Both the position numbers and the translations under genes were made by a program. A stretch of DNA of 64,000 bases from Ignavibacteria bacterium (GTDB taxonomy: Bacteria > Bacteroidota > Ignavibacteria > Tepidaquicellales > OLB5). Below the pieces are notes generated by a model that made no database searches, had not been told where the DNA came from, and saw only the letters and a program-made list of their open reading frames with translations. Below are positions 35,718 to 44,795 of this stretch, one piece after another. The stretch covers positions 383,970 through 447,969 of the forward strand of contig JAFLBX010000001.1 of NCBI GenBank assembly GCA_017303675.1. Direction: 5' to 3'. Every line of letters begins with the position of its first letter. Position 1 is the stretch's first letter.

Positions 35718-38471
35718 TTGAAAAAAAATACGGGATATATTTTCCTGACGGCAATTATTTTCCTGCTCGCGATCTCTTTATTCAGCGGCTTCCAGCGCAG
35801 CACAGAAAACCGGATCACAAATTATTATTATTTCATGGGAAATAAATTTTTCCTGAAAGAACGTACTGATCTTGTTTTCCTGAAATTTAAAACAGGTGTC
35901 ACTAACAATTCTGCTTTTAATATCCTTTCCAAATATCCACAGATCGATCTCAGCAGATCTCAAATCAGGGTTGATGATGATAATTTCATTAAATTAACAG
36001 GTGAATTATCCCAGGCAGAATACATTGAGCTTATAAACAGACTTAAGCTTGATAATAACTTTGAAAATGCATCATTTGCATATTCACCATTCGGCATTAA
36101 TGATGAAAAAACATTTTTCGGTTTAAATAATAACCTGATATTGCAGTTCAAGCCCGGTTATTCAAGGCAGCAAATTGATGAAATAAACCGCAAGTTCGGT
36201 GTTGAAATTGTTCAGAAAATAGATGTTACCGGCGGTGAGACTTTTTTGGCAAAAGTCACAACCTCTTCTGAGCATAATGCCATGGAAACTGCCAACAGGT
36301 ATTATGAGAACGGTTTTGTAAACTATTCAGAGCCGAGCCTTTATTTTACCAACGCCGCATGTGATACGGTGAATGATCCTTTTTATCCTATGCAGTGGGC
36401 GCTTCGAAACACCGGAAGTAACGTCCCATCTAATCCGCCTAATATAATTGCTGATGCCGATATGGATGTTGACAGCGCCTGGAATATAACTAAAGGTGAC
36501 AGTAATATTATTATCGCAATACTTGATACAGGTGTTGATACAACTCACCCTGATCTCAGGCGTGTTTACGGTTACGATTTTGTTAATAATGACGGCAACC
36601 CTAATGACGACGGTAATCACGGCACTGCATGTGCCGGCATAGTTGCTGCAATAGGAAATAATAATCTTGGAGTAACCGGAGTAGCATACAGGTGTAAAAT
36701 AATGCCAATAAAAATATTGAATGATGCCGGAAATGTACCGGGTTACCATGTACCTGCATTCGGCACAATATGGGCATATCAGCACGGTGCCGATGTTATG
36801 AGCAATTCCTGGGGAATAGTAGGAGGTAACAGCTCACTCCTGCTGAACGCAATTAACGATGCAGCCCGGTACGGCAGGAACGGCAAAGGAACAGTGATGT
36901 GTTATGCAGCAGGCAATGAAGATACAAACCCTATGCGCTTTCCCGCAATTTACCAGGGAATTGATATTATTGTTGTCGGAGGATTAACTCCCTGCAACAA
37001 GCGTAAAAGTCCAACCGATGGCTGCTCACTTGAAACCTGGGGTGCATGTTTCGGCTCAACCCTTGATATTGTTGCACCGTGTATGAAGATATATACTACC
37101 GATAGAGTTGGACCGTTTGGCTATAACGGAACCGACTATACAAGTTCATTTAACGGCACATCAAGCGCAACGCCAAACGCGGCCGGAGTTTGCGCTCTGC
37201 TTCTTTCAGCAGCACCGGAATTAAAAGCCAGAGAAGTTGAAGCATTGATCTCTCTTAGCGCAGAAAAAGTAGGCGGATACAGCTATTCAACAAATTATCC
37301 TTATGGTTTATGGAACAACGAAATGGGATACGGGAGGCTGAATGCCAGGCTTTCACTTGGGTTAATATCAAATTTAGCAGATCCCGTAAAGCCGGAGATA
37401 TACCATGATAATCCGGAACTTTCCGGTCCTGATTCACTTGCCAGAACAATTACAGCAATAATATGTGATAATAAAAAAATTGCATTCGGTGTTAATGCAC
37501 CGAGGATCTATTACAGGATAAATGGCGGTTCTTTCAATTTTTCAAACGCATATTCAATTAGCATTGATACTTTCCGATTTTCAATTCCGGCACAAGTGCA
37601 AAACACAACAATTGATTATTATTTCGCTGCGCAGGATACAGCATTAACACCTAATGTAACCACATTGCCTTCAGGCGGTTCGGGTATAAATCCACCTGGG
37701 ACAAACCAGCCTAATGTTTACTTTACTTACACAGTTGGCAGGTATAAAATCCAGCAGAGTGTAACAACTCCAAAGGTCTGCATAAATAATTCATTCATTC
37801 TGGATACAATAAATATTTCAGGCATACCAGGAAATGTTATAGATGTTAACGTAAGACTGAATATTTCGACCCGCGATGCGCAGGATGCAGACGTTTATCT
37901 AATTAAAGGGATAAACAGCTGCGAGCTTACAACCGATAACGGCGGTACCGGCGATGGTTATGTTGGAACTGTTTTTGATGATGAAGCACAGATCCCAATA
38001 ATACAGGGTTCTGTACCTTTCAGGGGAAGTTTCAGGCCTGAAGCTCCTCTCAGCCAATTTGACGGTATATCTATGGAAGGCTTATGGATACTGCAGTACA
38101 CCGATGATACCAATACAGGTTACAACAGCTCACTTGATAGCTGGACCATTGAGATAACTTATGAAACAGTTAACGGAATTATTCAAACATCGACTGTTCC
38201 TTCAGAATTTTCACTGTCTCAAAACTATCCTAACCCTTTTAATCCGGTTACAAAAATAACATACGGATTACCAAAGAATTCATCCGTAAATATCCGGCTT
38301 TTTGATATTACAGGAAAGGAAATAGCCATCCTGATAAATGAATACAGGCAAGCCGGTATATATGAAATTGAATTAAACTCTGATAATTATTTACTAAGCT
38401 CGGGCGTTTATTTTTACAGAATGGAATCAGGCAATTTTTCATTTGTAAAAAAGATGATACTTATAAAATAA
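35718..38471 (+). CDS. Secreted subtilisin-like protease with P-domain and T9SS sorting domain
   Basis: The 917-residue protein starts at TTG 35718; this start is required to include the signal peptide (GYIFLTAIIFLLAISLFSG). A propeptide of ~200 residues follows, then an S8 domain with Asp270 (AILDTGVD), His301 (GNHGTACAGI) and Ser482 (FNGTSSATPNAAG). A proprotein-convertase P-domain (~700-830, GIPGNVIDVNVRLNIS) follows and the last ~80 residues are a T9SS tail (NYPNPFNPVTKITY to FVKKMILIK). It should be an extracellular endoprotease, activated by propeptide removal. Confidence 0.93.
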   Translation: MKKNTGYIFLTAIIFLLAISLFSGFQRSTENRITNYYYFMGNKFFLKERTDLVFLKFKTGVTNNSAFNILSKYPQIDLSRSQIRVDDDNFIKLTGELSQAEYIELINRLKLDNNFENASFAYSPFGINDEKTFFGLNNNLILQFKPGYSRQQIDEINRKFGVEIVQKIDVTGGETFLAKVTTSSEHNAMETANRYYENGFVNYSEPSLYFTNAACDTVNDPFYPMQWALRNTGSNVPSNPPNIIADADMDVDSAWNITKGDSNIIIAILDTGVDTTHPDLRRVYGYDFVNNDGNPNDDGNHGTACAGIVAAIGNNNLGVTGVAYRCKIMPIKILNDAGNVPGYHVPAFGTIWAYQHGADVMSNSWGIVGGNSSLLLNAINDAARYGRNGKGTVMCYAAGNEDTNPMRFPAIYQGIDIIVVGGLTPCNKRKSPTDGCSLETWGACFGSTLDIVAPCMKIYTTDRVGPFGYNGTDYTSSFNGTSSATPNAAGVCALLLSAAPELKAREVEALISLSAEKVGGYSYSTNYPYGLWNNEMGYGRLNARLSLGLISNLADPVKPEIYHDNPELSGPDSLARTITAIICDNKKIAFGVNAPRIYYRINGGSFNFSNAYSISIDTFRFSIPAQVQNTTIDYYFAAQDTALTPNVTTLPSGGSGINPPGTNQPNVYFTYTVGRYKIQQSVTTPKVCINNSFILDTINISGIPGNVIDVNVRLNISTRDAQDADVYLIKGINSCELTTDNGGTGDGYVGTVFDDEAQIPIIQGSVPFRGSFRPEAPLSQFDGISMEGLWILQYTDDTNTGYNSSLDSWTIEITYETVNGIIQTSTVPSEFSLSQNYPNPFNPVTKITYGLPKNSSVNIRLFDITGKEIAILINEYRQAGIYEIELNSDNYLLSSGVYFYRMESGNFSFVKKMILIK

Positions 38472-38491
38472 TTTCAATTTAATTTTTAAAT

Positions 38492-38514
38492 GGAGCTTTT
38501 TGTAAGCTCCTTTT
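38492..38514 (+). terminator. Rho-independent terminator after the subtilisin gene
   Basis: GGAGCTT (38492-38498) pairs with AAGCTCC (38504-38510), then TTTT. It lies in the convergent gap with the BNR-repeat gene. Confidence 0.7.
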
Positions 38515-38538
38515 AATACTATAATTTATGAATAGTTT

Positions 38539-39990
38539 TTATTTAATTAAGATCATTTTCTTTGTTTCAAAAAAATCACCTGTTATAAGTTTATAAAAAT
38601 AAACTCCGCTTGAATTTTTGCTGCCGTCAAAATCAACCTCATAAGTACCCGGCTTCATATTTTCATTAACCAAAGTTTCAATTTCTTTGCCAAGCATATC
38701 AAATACTGTCAATTTTACAAAGCCACTAATTGGCATTTGGAATTTGAACTTAGTCATTGGGTTAAAAGGATTAGGGTAATTTTGAGAAAGCGAATATTCA
38801 GCAGGGATTTCTGTACTTATATTTGTAACTCCAATTGTATTACCTGTAGGATTAAAGTCATAATAAAGTTCTGAATTTGTACTTCCATTACGCACATCGT
38901 GCCAGATAATATGAGCTTTACTTCCGGTAACTGCAATATTAGGGTAATACGCGCCGCTGAATGAACTTGATACTTGTGTACTTGTTTCCCAGCTATTACC
39001 GCTGTTTGTTGAGCGCTTGTAATGAATTTCTGAACCTGATGGCAAAACTCCCCATATAACATGCACAATAGTTCCTGAAAGCAAAATTGAGGGATTACCT
39101 GCATAAGCATAAACTGTCAATCTGGTATCCGGGCTCCAGGAATTTCCGTTATCAGTTGAACGTTTGTAATAAACTTCAGCATTAATATTTGAATCACGCA
39201 GGTCAACCCATGTTATATGTACATCTGAAGAATTACATTTAATTGAAGGAGATTCTGAAATCCTTAATTCATTAGTTAAACGTGTATCGGCGCCCCAGCT
39301 TAAACCACCATTTGTTGACCGTTTATAAAATATTTCGTAATCATCATTGTGACGAGTATCAGACCAGGCAATATGAAGATTAGAGCCATATACAGCCAAT
39401 GAATTTAACGAAGCTAAACCTGTTGAGTGGGCTGTTAACATTGTATCTGAAGACCATGTGATTCCTCCATCAATTGAGCGTTTGTAAAACATCTCATATG
39501 TACCGCTTCTTGTATCACGCCAAATTACATTCACCGAAGAACCCTCTGCTTTGATTATTGGATCCTGCGAAACACCGGAACTATTAGTCAGTCGAACTTC
39601 AGACTCCCAGGTAACGCCATTATCAGTTGAACGCTTATAATAGATTTCCACATCATTGGTACGATTTTCCTGCCACACGATATGAACACTAGAGCCGGTT
39701 GACGAAATTGTTGGTAATGCTTTACTGGTTGGTTGATTTGTAAGCTGTAAATCAGATTCCCAGGTAACACCTTCGTTTGTTGATCTTTTATAGAATATTT
39801 CAGTATTACCATCTCTGGTATCCTGCCAAACAGCATGTAAAAAGCTGCCGCTTGATGAAAGATCTGAGTTAGTTGAAAACCCTGCTGCATTTGTCAGGCG
39901 AATATCGGGTTGCTGCCACTGTGCATAACAAATTCCAAATAACAATGAATAAAAACCAAATAAAATTGAAAATTTAAATATCTTTTTCAT
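38539..39990 (-). CDS. Secreted BNR (Asp-box) repeat beta-propeller with T9SS sorting domain
   Basis: The 483-residue protein has a signal peptide (SILFGFYSLLFGICYAQ), then seven or so repeats of ~50 residues. Each carries an Asp-box-like unit (RSTNEGVTWES, RSTDNGVTWES, RSIDGGITWSS and so on) and a preceding IVWQDTR/HIAWSDTR strand, as in sialidase-type six-bladed propellers. The C-terminal T9SS tail runs NYPNPFNPMTKFKF to TKKMILIK. No sialidase arginine triad is clear, so it is more likely a binding protein than an enzyme. It is the last gene of the four-gene leftward cargo operon and overlaps the upstream gene by 4 bases. Confidence 0.85.
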   Translation of the reverse strand: MKKIFKFSILFGFYSLLFGICYAQWQQPDIRLTNAAGFSTNSDLSSSGSFLHAVWQDTRDGNTEIFYKRSTNEGVTWESDLQLTNQPTSKALPTISSTGSSVHIVWQENRTNDVEIYYKRSTDNGVTWESEVRLTNSSGVSQDPIIKAEGSSVNVIWRDTRSGTYEMFYKRSIDGGITWSSDTMLTAHSTGLASLNSLAVYGSNLHIAWSDTRHNDDYEIFYKRSTNGGLSWGADTRLTNELRISESPSIKCNSSDVHITWVDLRDSNINAEVYYKRSTDNGNSWSPDTRLTVYAYAGNPSILLSGTIVHVIWGVLPSGSEIHYKRSTNSGNSWETSTQVSSSFSGAYYPNIAVTGSKAHIIWHDVRNGSTNSELYYDFNPTGNTIGVTNISTEIPAEYSLSQNYPNPFNPMTKFKFQMPISGFVKLTVFDMLGKEIETLVNENMKPGTYEVDFDGSKNSSGVYFYKLITGDFFETKKMILIK

Positions 39991-41276
39991 TTTACTAATA
40001 CCATCTTTCTGGTTTGTGTAAAATCATCTGCAGTAAGCTTATAAAAATATACACCGCTTGAAGAGTTAGCTGCGTTCCAATCGGCAGAATATGTTCCTGC
40101 ATTCAGTTTTTGGTTAACAAGGGTTTGAAGCTCTTTTCCGTTAACGTCATATATTACTATCTTAACTTCAGAACTTTGTTTAATCTGAAACTGAATATTA
40201 GTTACGGGATTAAACGGATTTGGATAGTTCTGCAATAGTGAAAATTCCTTTGGGATTTCATTGCTAATGTTTTTTATGCCGATAAATGGCGGGTCTTCTG
40301 ATATGAGATATAACCCGCTCCCGTTTGAAAGCGCTGAAAATGTTTTTGAAGAGCGGGGTATTTCGGAAATAGATGTTATTGAACCATTTAAACCGTTAAA
40401 TACGGGGTCTGAAAACCATGTTTCGCCGGCATTTGTTGTTATTCTGACTGTTCCGTTATCCCCGGAAACTGCTCCGCTGTCATTCCCACTGAAGAAAATT
40501 GAACGCAGTGTATTTGTTGTGCCGCTGTTTTTTAAAGACCATGTTGCGCCGTTATCGGTTGATTTAAATATCTTTCCCTGTGAACCCGCTATATAAAAAT
40601 TAGTTGCATTAAAGTTCTGTCTCGTTCTTTGTGAAACACAGTACAGGTTAATTGTAGAGTCGGGCAGGCTTACGTTCATCCAGTTCTGACCTGAATTTGT
40701 AGTTCTTAATATTGTTCCTTTTTCGCCTACTGCAACAACAAAACCGCCATTCATACCTATTCCTTTAAGATTTCTGGTTGTTCCGCTCTGCTGAGCAGTC
40801 CAGTTAGCCCCAAGATTATAGCTAATCAGCAGCACGCCGTTATCGCCAGCACAATGCTGCGTGGCTGAACTAATATCAACAGCAAATAAATTTAAAGCGG
40901 TTACCTGTGGTGAAACCGCCCAGTTTTCTCCAAGATTAGTTGAACGAGTTATAGTTCCGTTATTGCCAACTGCAATTACTAACGGCTGAAAGGTTGTTGG
41001 CTGTATTTTCAATGCATTCAGGTTTTGTGATGTGCCGCTGTTTCTGGGAGTATAAATTATAGTGTCACCGCTTGATGTTTTATATATTGTACCGTTTGGA
41101 CCAACGGTTATTCCAAAAGCAAAATCTGCGGCATTTGAATCTCCCACATTTACTTTTCCAAATGCTTCTGCAAATGCTGCAAATAACGTATGATATATTG
41201 ATTTACACCCGCTGCTAAATGTAAAAGACATAGAAATACAGCAGCATAATGTTAAAATTGAAATAAATTTTTTCAT
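39987..41276 (-). CDS. Secreted YCF48-like beta-propeller protein with T9SS sorting domain (copy A)
   Basis: The 429-residue protein has a signal peptide (SILTLCCCISMSFTFSSGC; a lipobox-like C is possible). Repeats of VGNNGTITRSTNLGENW, VGEKGTILRTTNSGQNW and similar follow, i.e. the Asp-box-like repeat of YCF48/HCF136 propellers. The tail NYPNPFNPVTNIQF to TRKMVLVK is a T9SS sorting domain. The next gene upstream encodes a paralogue of the same build. YCF48 proteins in plastids assist photosystem II, but in T9SS bacteria such propellers are surface proteins of unknown ligand. It overlaps the BNR gene by 4 bases (ATGA). Confidence 0.83.
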   Translation of the reverse strand: MKKFISILTLCCCISMSFTFSSGCKSIYHTLFAAFAEAFGKVNVGDSNAADFAFGITVGPNGTIYKTSSGDTIIYTPRNSGTSQNLNALKIQPTTFQPLVIAVGNNGTITRSTNLGENWAVSPQVTALNLFAVDISSATQHCAGDNGVLLISYNLGANWTAQQSGTTRNLKGIGMNGGFVVAVGEKGTILRTTNSGQNWMNVSLPDSTINLYCVSQRTRQNFNATNFYIAGSQGKIFKSTDNGATWSLKNSGTTNTLRSIFFSGNDSGAVSGDNGTVRITTNAGETWFSDPVFNGLNGSITSISEIPRSSKTFSALSNGSGLYLISEDPPFIGIKNISNEIPKEFSLLQNYPNPFNPVTNIQFQIKQSSEVKIVIYDVNGKELQTLVNQKLNAGTYSADWNAANSSSGVYFYKLTADDFTQTRKMVLVK

Positions 41277-41283
41277 TTTTTTC

Positions 41284-42591
41284 TCACTTTACTAAAACCA
41301 TTTTTTTTGTTTGGATAATATCACCTGCAATTATTTTATAAAAATAAACGCCGCTTGAGTATTTACTGCCGTTAAAATCAACCTCGTAAGTACCGGGTTT
41401 TAAATGTTTATTAACAAGAGTTTCAACTTCTCTGCCTGATAGATCATAAATAATAAGCTTAACATCACTGCTATTTGTTAATTGAAAATTGATAATTGTA
41501 TTGGGGTTAAACGGGTTGGGATAGTTTTGTGAAAGCGAAAACTCTTTCGGAATTTCTGTGCTGATCTGATTAATACCTATAACAGATATTACACTGTCTT
41601 CCGAGGCGACATATAAGGTGTTCGAATCTGACAGCGCAATAAATTTTTGCGGAAACAGGCTAAAAAGCGTTGGTGTTTTTATGCTTCCCGTTACATTAGA
41701 AAAATATGTATCTGTAAACCATAAATTGCCTCCGTTAGTTGTCATTCTGATGGTTCCGTTATCACCTGTAACAAATCCACTATCATCACTTGTAAAATAA
41801 ATTGAACGCAACGTATTAGTGGTTCCGCTGTCTATCAATACCCAGTTTGCGCCGTAGTTTGTTGATTTATAAATCCTGCCCTGCGAACCGCAAATATAAA
41901 AAGGGTTAATATACGTTATTCCAATAGAGGCTGGATTAATTCCGTAAAAGTTTATGTTTGTATCAGCAAGGCTGACATTAATCCAGTTGAGACCTGAATT
42001 AGTGCTTCTCAAAATTGTTCCCTTATCTCCGGCTGCAACCACAAATTCTGTTTCGTCAAGATGAGCTGAGACTGCATTCAGTTTTCTTGAGGAACCGCTT
42101 GGGATAACAGCCCAGTTTAATCCAAAATTTGTTCCTCTGAGTATTGTACCATTATCACCAGCTGCAAATTGGTAGAATCTACCCCATCTAACAGCATTTA
42201 GATTTGCAGAAGTTACGGAATTAACAACATTCCATGTATTTCCGAAACTTAATGAACGAACTATAGTACCGTTATTGCCAACAGCAATCATCTCTTCACC
42301 GCTAGAGCGTATATCAAGGCTGTTTAGGTTTTGCGTAGTACCGCTTGCTTTAGGTATAAAATTAATAGTATCACTACCGGAAGATTTATAAATTGTGCCG
42401 TTTGGACCTATTCCAATTATAAATGATGATTCAAGACCTGATACATCAGTTTTACGATCAAAATGACTTGTTAATGCCAAGAAAAAAAAACTGTAAAACA
42501 ATTGCTGGCTGCTTGTATTGCTGCAATTACCGTCTATCAAGCCTAAAGAAAGTGATGAACAAACCAAAATGTATGTAATAATTTTTTTCAT
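41284..42591 (-). CDS. Secreted YCF48-like beta-propeller protein with T9SS sorting domain (copy B)
   Basis: The 435-residue paralogue of the next gene shares the repeat phrases VGNNGTIVRSLSFGNTW, AGDKGTILRSTNSGLNW, and the T9SS tail NYPNPFNPNTIINF to TKKMVLVK. It has a signal peptide (YILVCSSLSLGLIDGNCS). The two copies arose by tandem duplication and have diverged in the middle blades. It is separated by 7 bases from copy A and 19 bases from the lipoprotein gene, so one transcript is likely. Confidence 0.83.
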   Translation of the reverse strand: MKKIITYILVCSSLSLGLIDGNCSNTSSQQLFYSFFFLALTSHFDRKTDVSGLESSFIIGIGPNGTIYKSSGSDTINFIPKASGTTQNLNSLDIRSSGEEMIAVGNNGTIVRSLSFGNTWNVVNSVTSANLNAVRWGRFYQFAAGDNGTILRGTNFGLNWAVIPSGSSRKLNAVSAHLDETEFVVAAGDKGTILRSTNSGLNWINVSLADTNINFYGINPASIGITYINPFYICGSQGRIYKSTNYGANWVLIDSGTTNTLRSIYFTSDDSGFVTGDNGTIRMTTNGGNLWFTDTYFSNVTGSIKTPTLFSLFPQKFIALSDSNTLYVASEDSVISVIGINQISTEIPKEFSLSQNYPNPFNPNTIINFQLTNSSDVKLIIYDLSGREVETLVNKHLKPGTYEVDFNGSKYSSGVYFYKIIAGDIIQTKKMVLVK

Positions 42592-42610
42592 AATAATTTT
42601 CTAATTTTAA

Positions 42611-43093
42611 TTACTGAGTTCTTCTTACAGTAAATACTGCTATTATATTGTAGGTTGTAGTCCCGTCAGAAAAGATTCCGTTATATGTACCTTTTATCAA
42701 TCCGCCAACACTTTCATACAAAGAAACCGTACCGGTAATTGAGCTTCCATTAAAGCTGCCGCCCTGGTAAGTCATAAACCCGAATGTAAACACAAAGCTG
42801 CCCGAAGTATTACCCGGAAAACTTACGGAAATATTCTGCTGTGTTGCCGTATCGTTTAACAAACAGTATGTGGAATTAGTAGAGCTGCTGTAAGATCCAA
42901 TACATAGATTCCTGTCGTTAAAATGTAATGTATCTACTGGAACTGCACCATTATAAAGAATTACATACGCTGTAAATGATGTATCAACGGGATTGTTGCC
43001 GCCGCTATTTTGAAACGGGCTATCGCCGCCGCAAGAATAAACTATTATAGTTATTGCTGTAATTAACGGGAAAAATATTTTAAGTGTTTTCAT
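42611..43093 (-). CDS. Small lipoprotein, first gene of the cargo operon
   Basis: The 160-residue protein has a lipoprotein signal (PLITAITIIVYSC, lipobox VYSC) then a Gly/Asn-rich linker and a beta-rich domain with little recognisable motif. Two cysteines (in NLCIGS and TYCLLN) could pair. As first gene it carries the long structured 5' region (43094-43260) as its leader. It could anchor or chaperone the secreted propellers encoded downstream, which is only an inference from order. Confidence 0.6.
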   Translation of the reverse strand: MKTLKIFFPLITAITIIVYSCGGDSPFQNSGGNNPVDTSFTAYVILYNGAVPVDTLHFNDRNLCIGSYSSSTNSTYCLLNDTATQQNISVSFPGNTSGSFVFTFGFMTYQGGSFNGSSITGTVSLYESVGGLIKGTYNGIFSDGTTTYNIIAVFTVRRTQ

Positions 43094-43121
43094 ATTTTGA
43101 GAAGTTAAATTTATTTAAACA

Positions 43122-43231
43122 GGCAAAAGCGCTTTGTAAAATGGATCTCACTCAGCGCTTTTTGCCTTGGTCGTCCTCTTTTTGGGGAGGTTCAAACTAT
43201 TATTGATTAATTTAAGCGGACGACCAGATCC
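43122..43231. other. Interleaved inverted repeats in divergent gap A (potential pseudoknot)
   Basis: Three pairs of complementary arms lie between the cargo operon and helical paralogue 1. GGCAAAAGCGCT (43122-43133) pairs with AGCGCTTTTTGCC (43154-43166, one extra T). TGGTCGTCC (43168-43176) pairs with GGACGACCA (43218-43226). GGATCT (43143-43148), inside the loop of the first stem, matches AGATCC (43226-43231). The last pair crosses the first, so the whole can form a pseudoknot in RNA or a cruciform in DNA. Confidence 0.6.
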
Positions 43232-43385
43232 TGTGCAATTATATAGCTTAAAGTTTAACTCAGCAAAGAAATTTTTACTTGATTGTGGCAAGAATTTCTG
43301 TGCTTCAAGCTTAATAATGTGAATTTATATTGAATTTTAAATATTTATGTGAGATTTTACGGCAATTCTTTGTGGCACAAAAAAT

Positions 43386-44795
43386 ATGAAAAAAATACAG
43401 TTATTTGATTCTCTTAAATCTTTAAATAAAATAGAATTCCGTGAATTCGGGAAATTTGTAAGATCTCCTTACTTCAACAACAGGAGCGAGGTAATAAGAT
43501 TTTATGATGCTATAAAAAAATACTACCCTGATTTCAAAACAGAAAAAATAGATGAGAGTAAGGTTTTTGAAGAAATATATCCGGGGAAAAAGTTTAGCAG
43601 CGTTTTGATGAGAAAAATTTACTCTTTATTTGTTAATCTGCTGATGGATTATATTGTAACTACCGGCTTCCGGAAAAACACACTCGAATATAATGTTAAG
43701 CTTTTATACTTTCTCTATGAAAGAAAACTTCCTGCCGAATTGGTAAAAAAATCTAAGCTAATAACCAATTTACTAAAGAACTCTTTTCACACTATTGAGT
43801 ATTACGAATATAAATTTAAACATACAAGTAAGCTTAACGGCCATCTATCTGATTATGTAAGTATACCAGATTACCAGAAAGAACTGGATGACTTCATAGA
43901 GCAGTTTCTGGTTATAGCACTAGTATTATATCACAGATTATTAACAACCTCTAACCTGCATAAAATCAAATATGACCTGAAATTATATAAAGAGGTGCTT
44001 TTATTTATTGAAAACAATAATTTTGAAAACGTTACAATTGTTGCCATATATTACAACCTGGTAAAGCTTCTGGAAACACAGGATGAAAAGTATTTTTTAA
44101 AATTAATTAAACTTCGGGAAAAATTTAAGAAGAAATTAACACCTATTCTGCAATACAATATTTTCGTAACATTAGTAGATTACTCTTTAAACAGAATTTA
44201 CAAGGGTGATATTGGTTTTAGAAAACATTTATATTTGCTGACCAAAAATTACTTTGAAAAGTTTACTTTCCCGGAAGAGAATAGCTATTTGAATCCGATT
44301 TTATACACTGGCGCAATCAGAAATGCAGCATATTTAAAGGAATTTGGGTGGATAAATAACTTTAAAAACAAGTATACAAAAGCAATTGACCCCGAAATAC
44401 TAGAAGAAACTCTTAATTATTCAAATGCATTTATTGAGTTTGAAAAAGGTAATTATAAAGAATCCTTAAATTATGTTTGCAAAGTTAACCCGGTAAAAAT
44501 AGCCGCTAAAACAAATTCAAAGAATTTATTTATTATGCTGTTTTATGAACTGGGATATTATGATGAGCTTGTTTCACAAATTGATTCATATAAGCATTTT
44601 CTCAGAAATAACGATGTGGGAGAGACTATCAGAAACAGATGTCTGCCATTTTTAAAATATCTTTCGGATTTACTGAAAATAAAGCAATCAGGCAATAAAA
44701 ACAATCTGACATTGTTTTTAAAAAAACTAAATAATTCTGAATATTTTAACTTAAAAGAATGGATATTAAATAAAGCAGAAGAATTAATAAAATGA
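43386..44795 (+). CDS. Uncharacterised ~470-residue helical protein, paralogue 1 (SPYFN family)
   Basis: The 469-residue protein has no signal peptide or membrane helix and reads as an all-helical repeat protein. The first 40 residues hold the family signature IEFREFGKFVRSPYFNNRSEV, and the YYPDF and IYPGKKF motifs follow. The C-terminal part has TPR-like phrases (NAFIEFEKGNYKESLNYVCKV, DELVSQIDSYKHFL). It is one of four paralogues in the window; 1 and 2 are closest. No enzymatic motif is visible. It overlaps paralogue 2 by 4 bases. Confidence 0.75.
   Translation: MKKIQLFDSLKSLNKIEFREFGKFVRSPYFNNRSEVIRFYDAIKKYYPDFKTEKIDESKVFEEIYPGKKFSSVLMRKIYSLFVNLLMDYIVTTGFRKNTLEYNVKLLYFLYERKLPAELVKKSKLITNLLKNSFHTIEYYEYKFKHTSKLNGHLSDYVSIPDYQKELDDFIEQFLVIALVLYHRLLTTSNLHKIKYDLKLYKEVLLFIENNNFENVTIVAIYYNLVKLLETQDEKYFLKLIKLREKFKKKLTPILQYNIFVTLVDYSLNRIYKGDIGFRKHLYLLTKNYFEKFTFPEENSYLNPILYTGAIRNAAYLKEFGWINNFKNKYTKAIDPEILEETLNYSNAFIEFEKGNYKESLNYVCKVNPVKIAAKTNSKNLFIMLFYELGYYDELVSQIDSYKHFLRNNDVGETIRNRCLPFLKYLSDLLKIKQSGNKNNLTLFLKKLNNSEYFNLKEWILNKAEELIK

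Noticed and set aside
38880-39900. Regular DNA repetition in the BNR gene as a satellite repeat
   Set aside because: It reflects the Asp-box protein repeats; DNA identity is low and the frame is kept.
43372-43385. TGGCAC before helical paralogue 1 as a sigma-54 promoter
   Set aside because: There is no TTGC at the required 5-base spacing and the distance to the start codon is too short.
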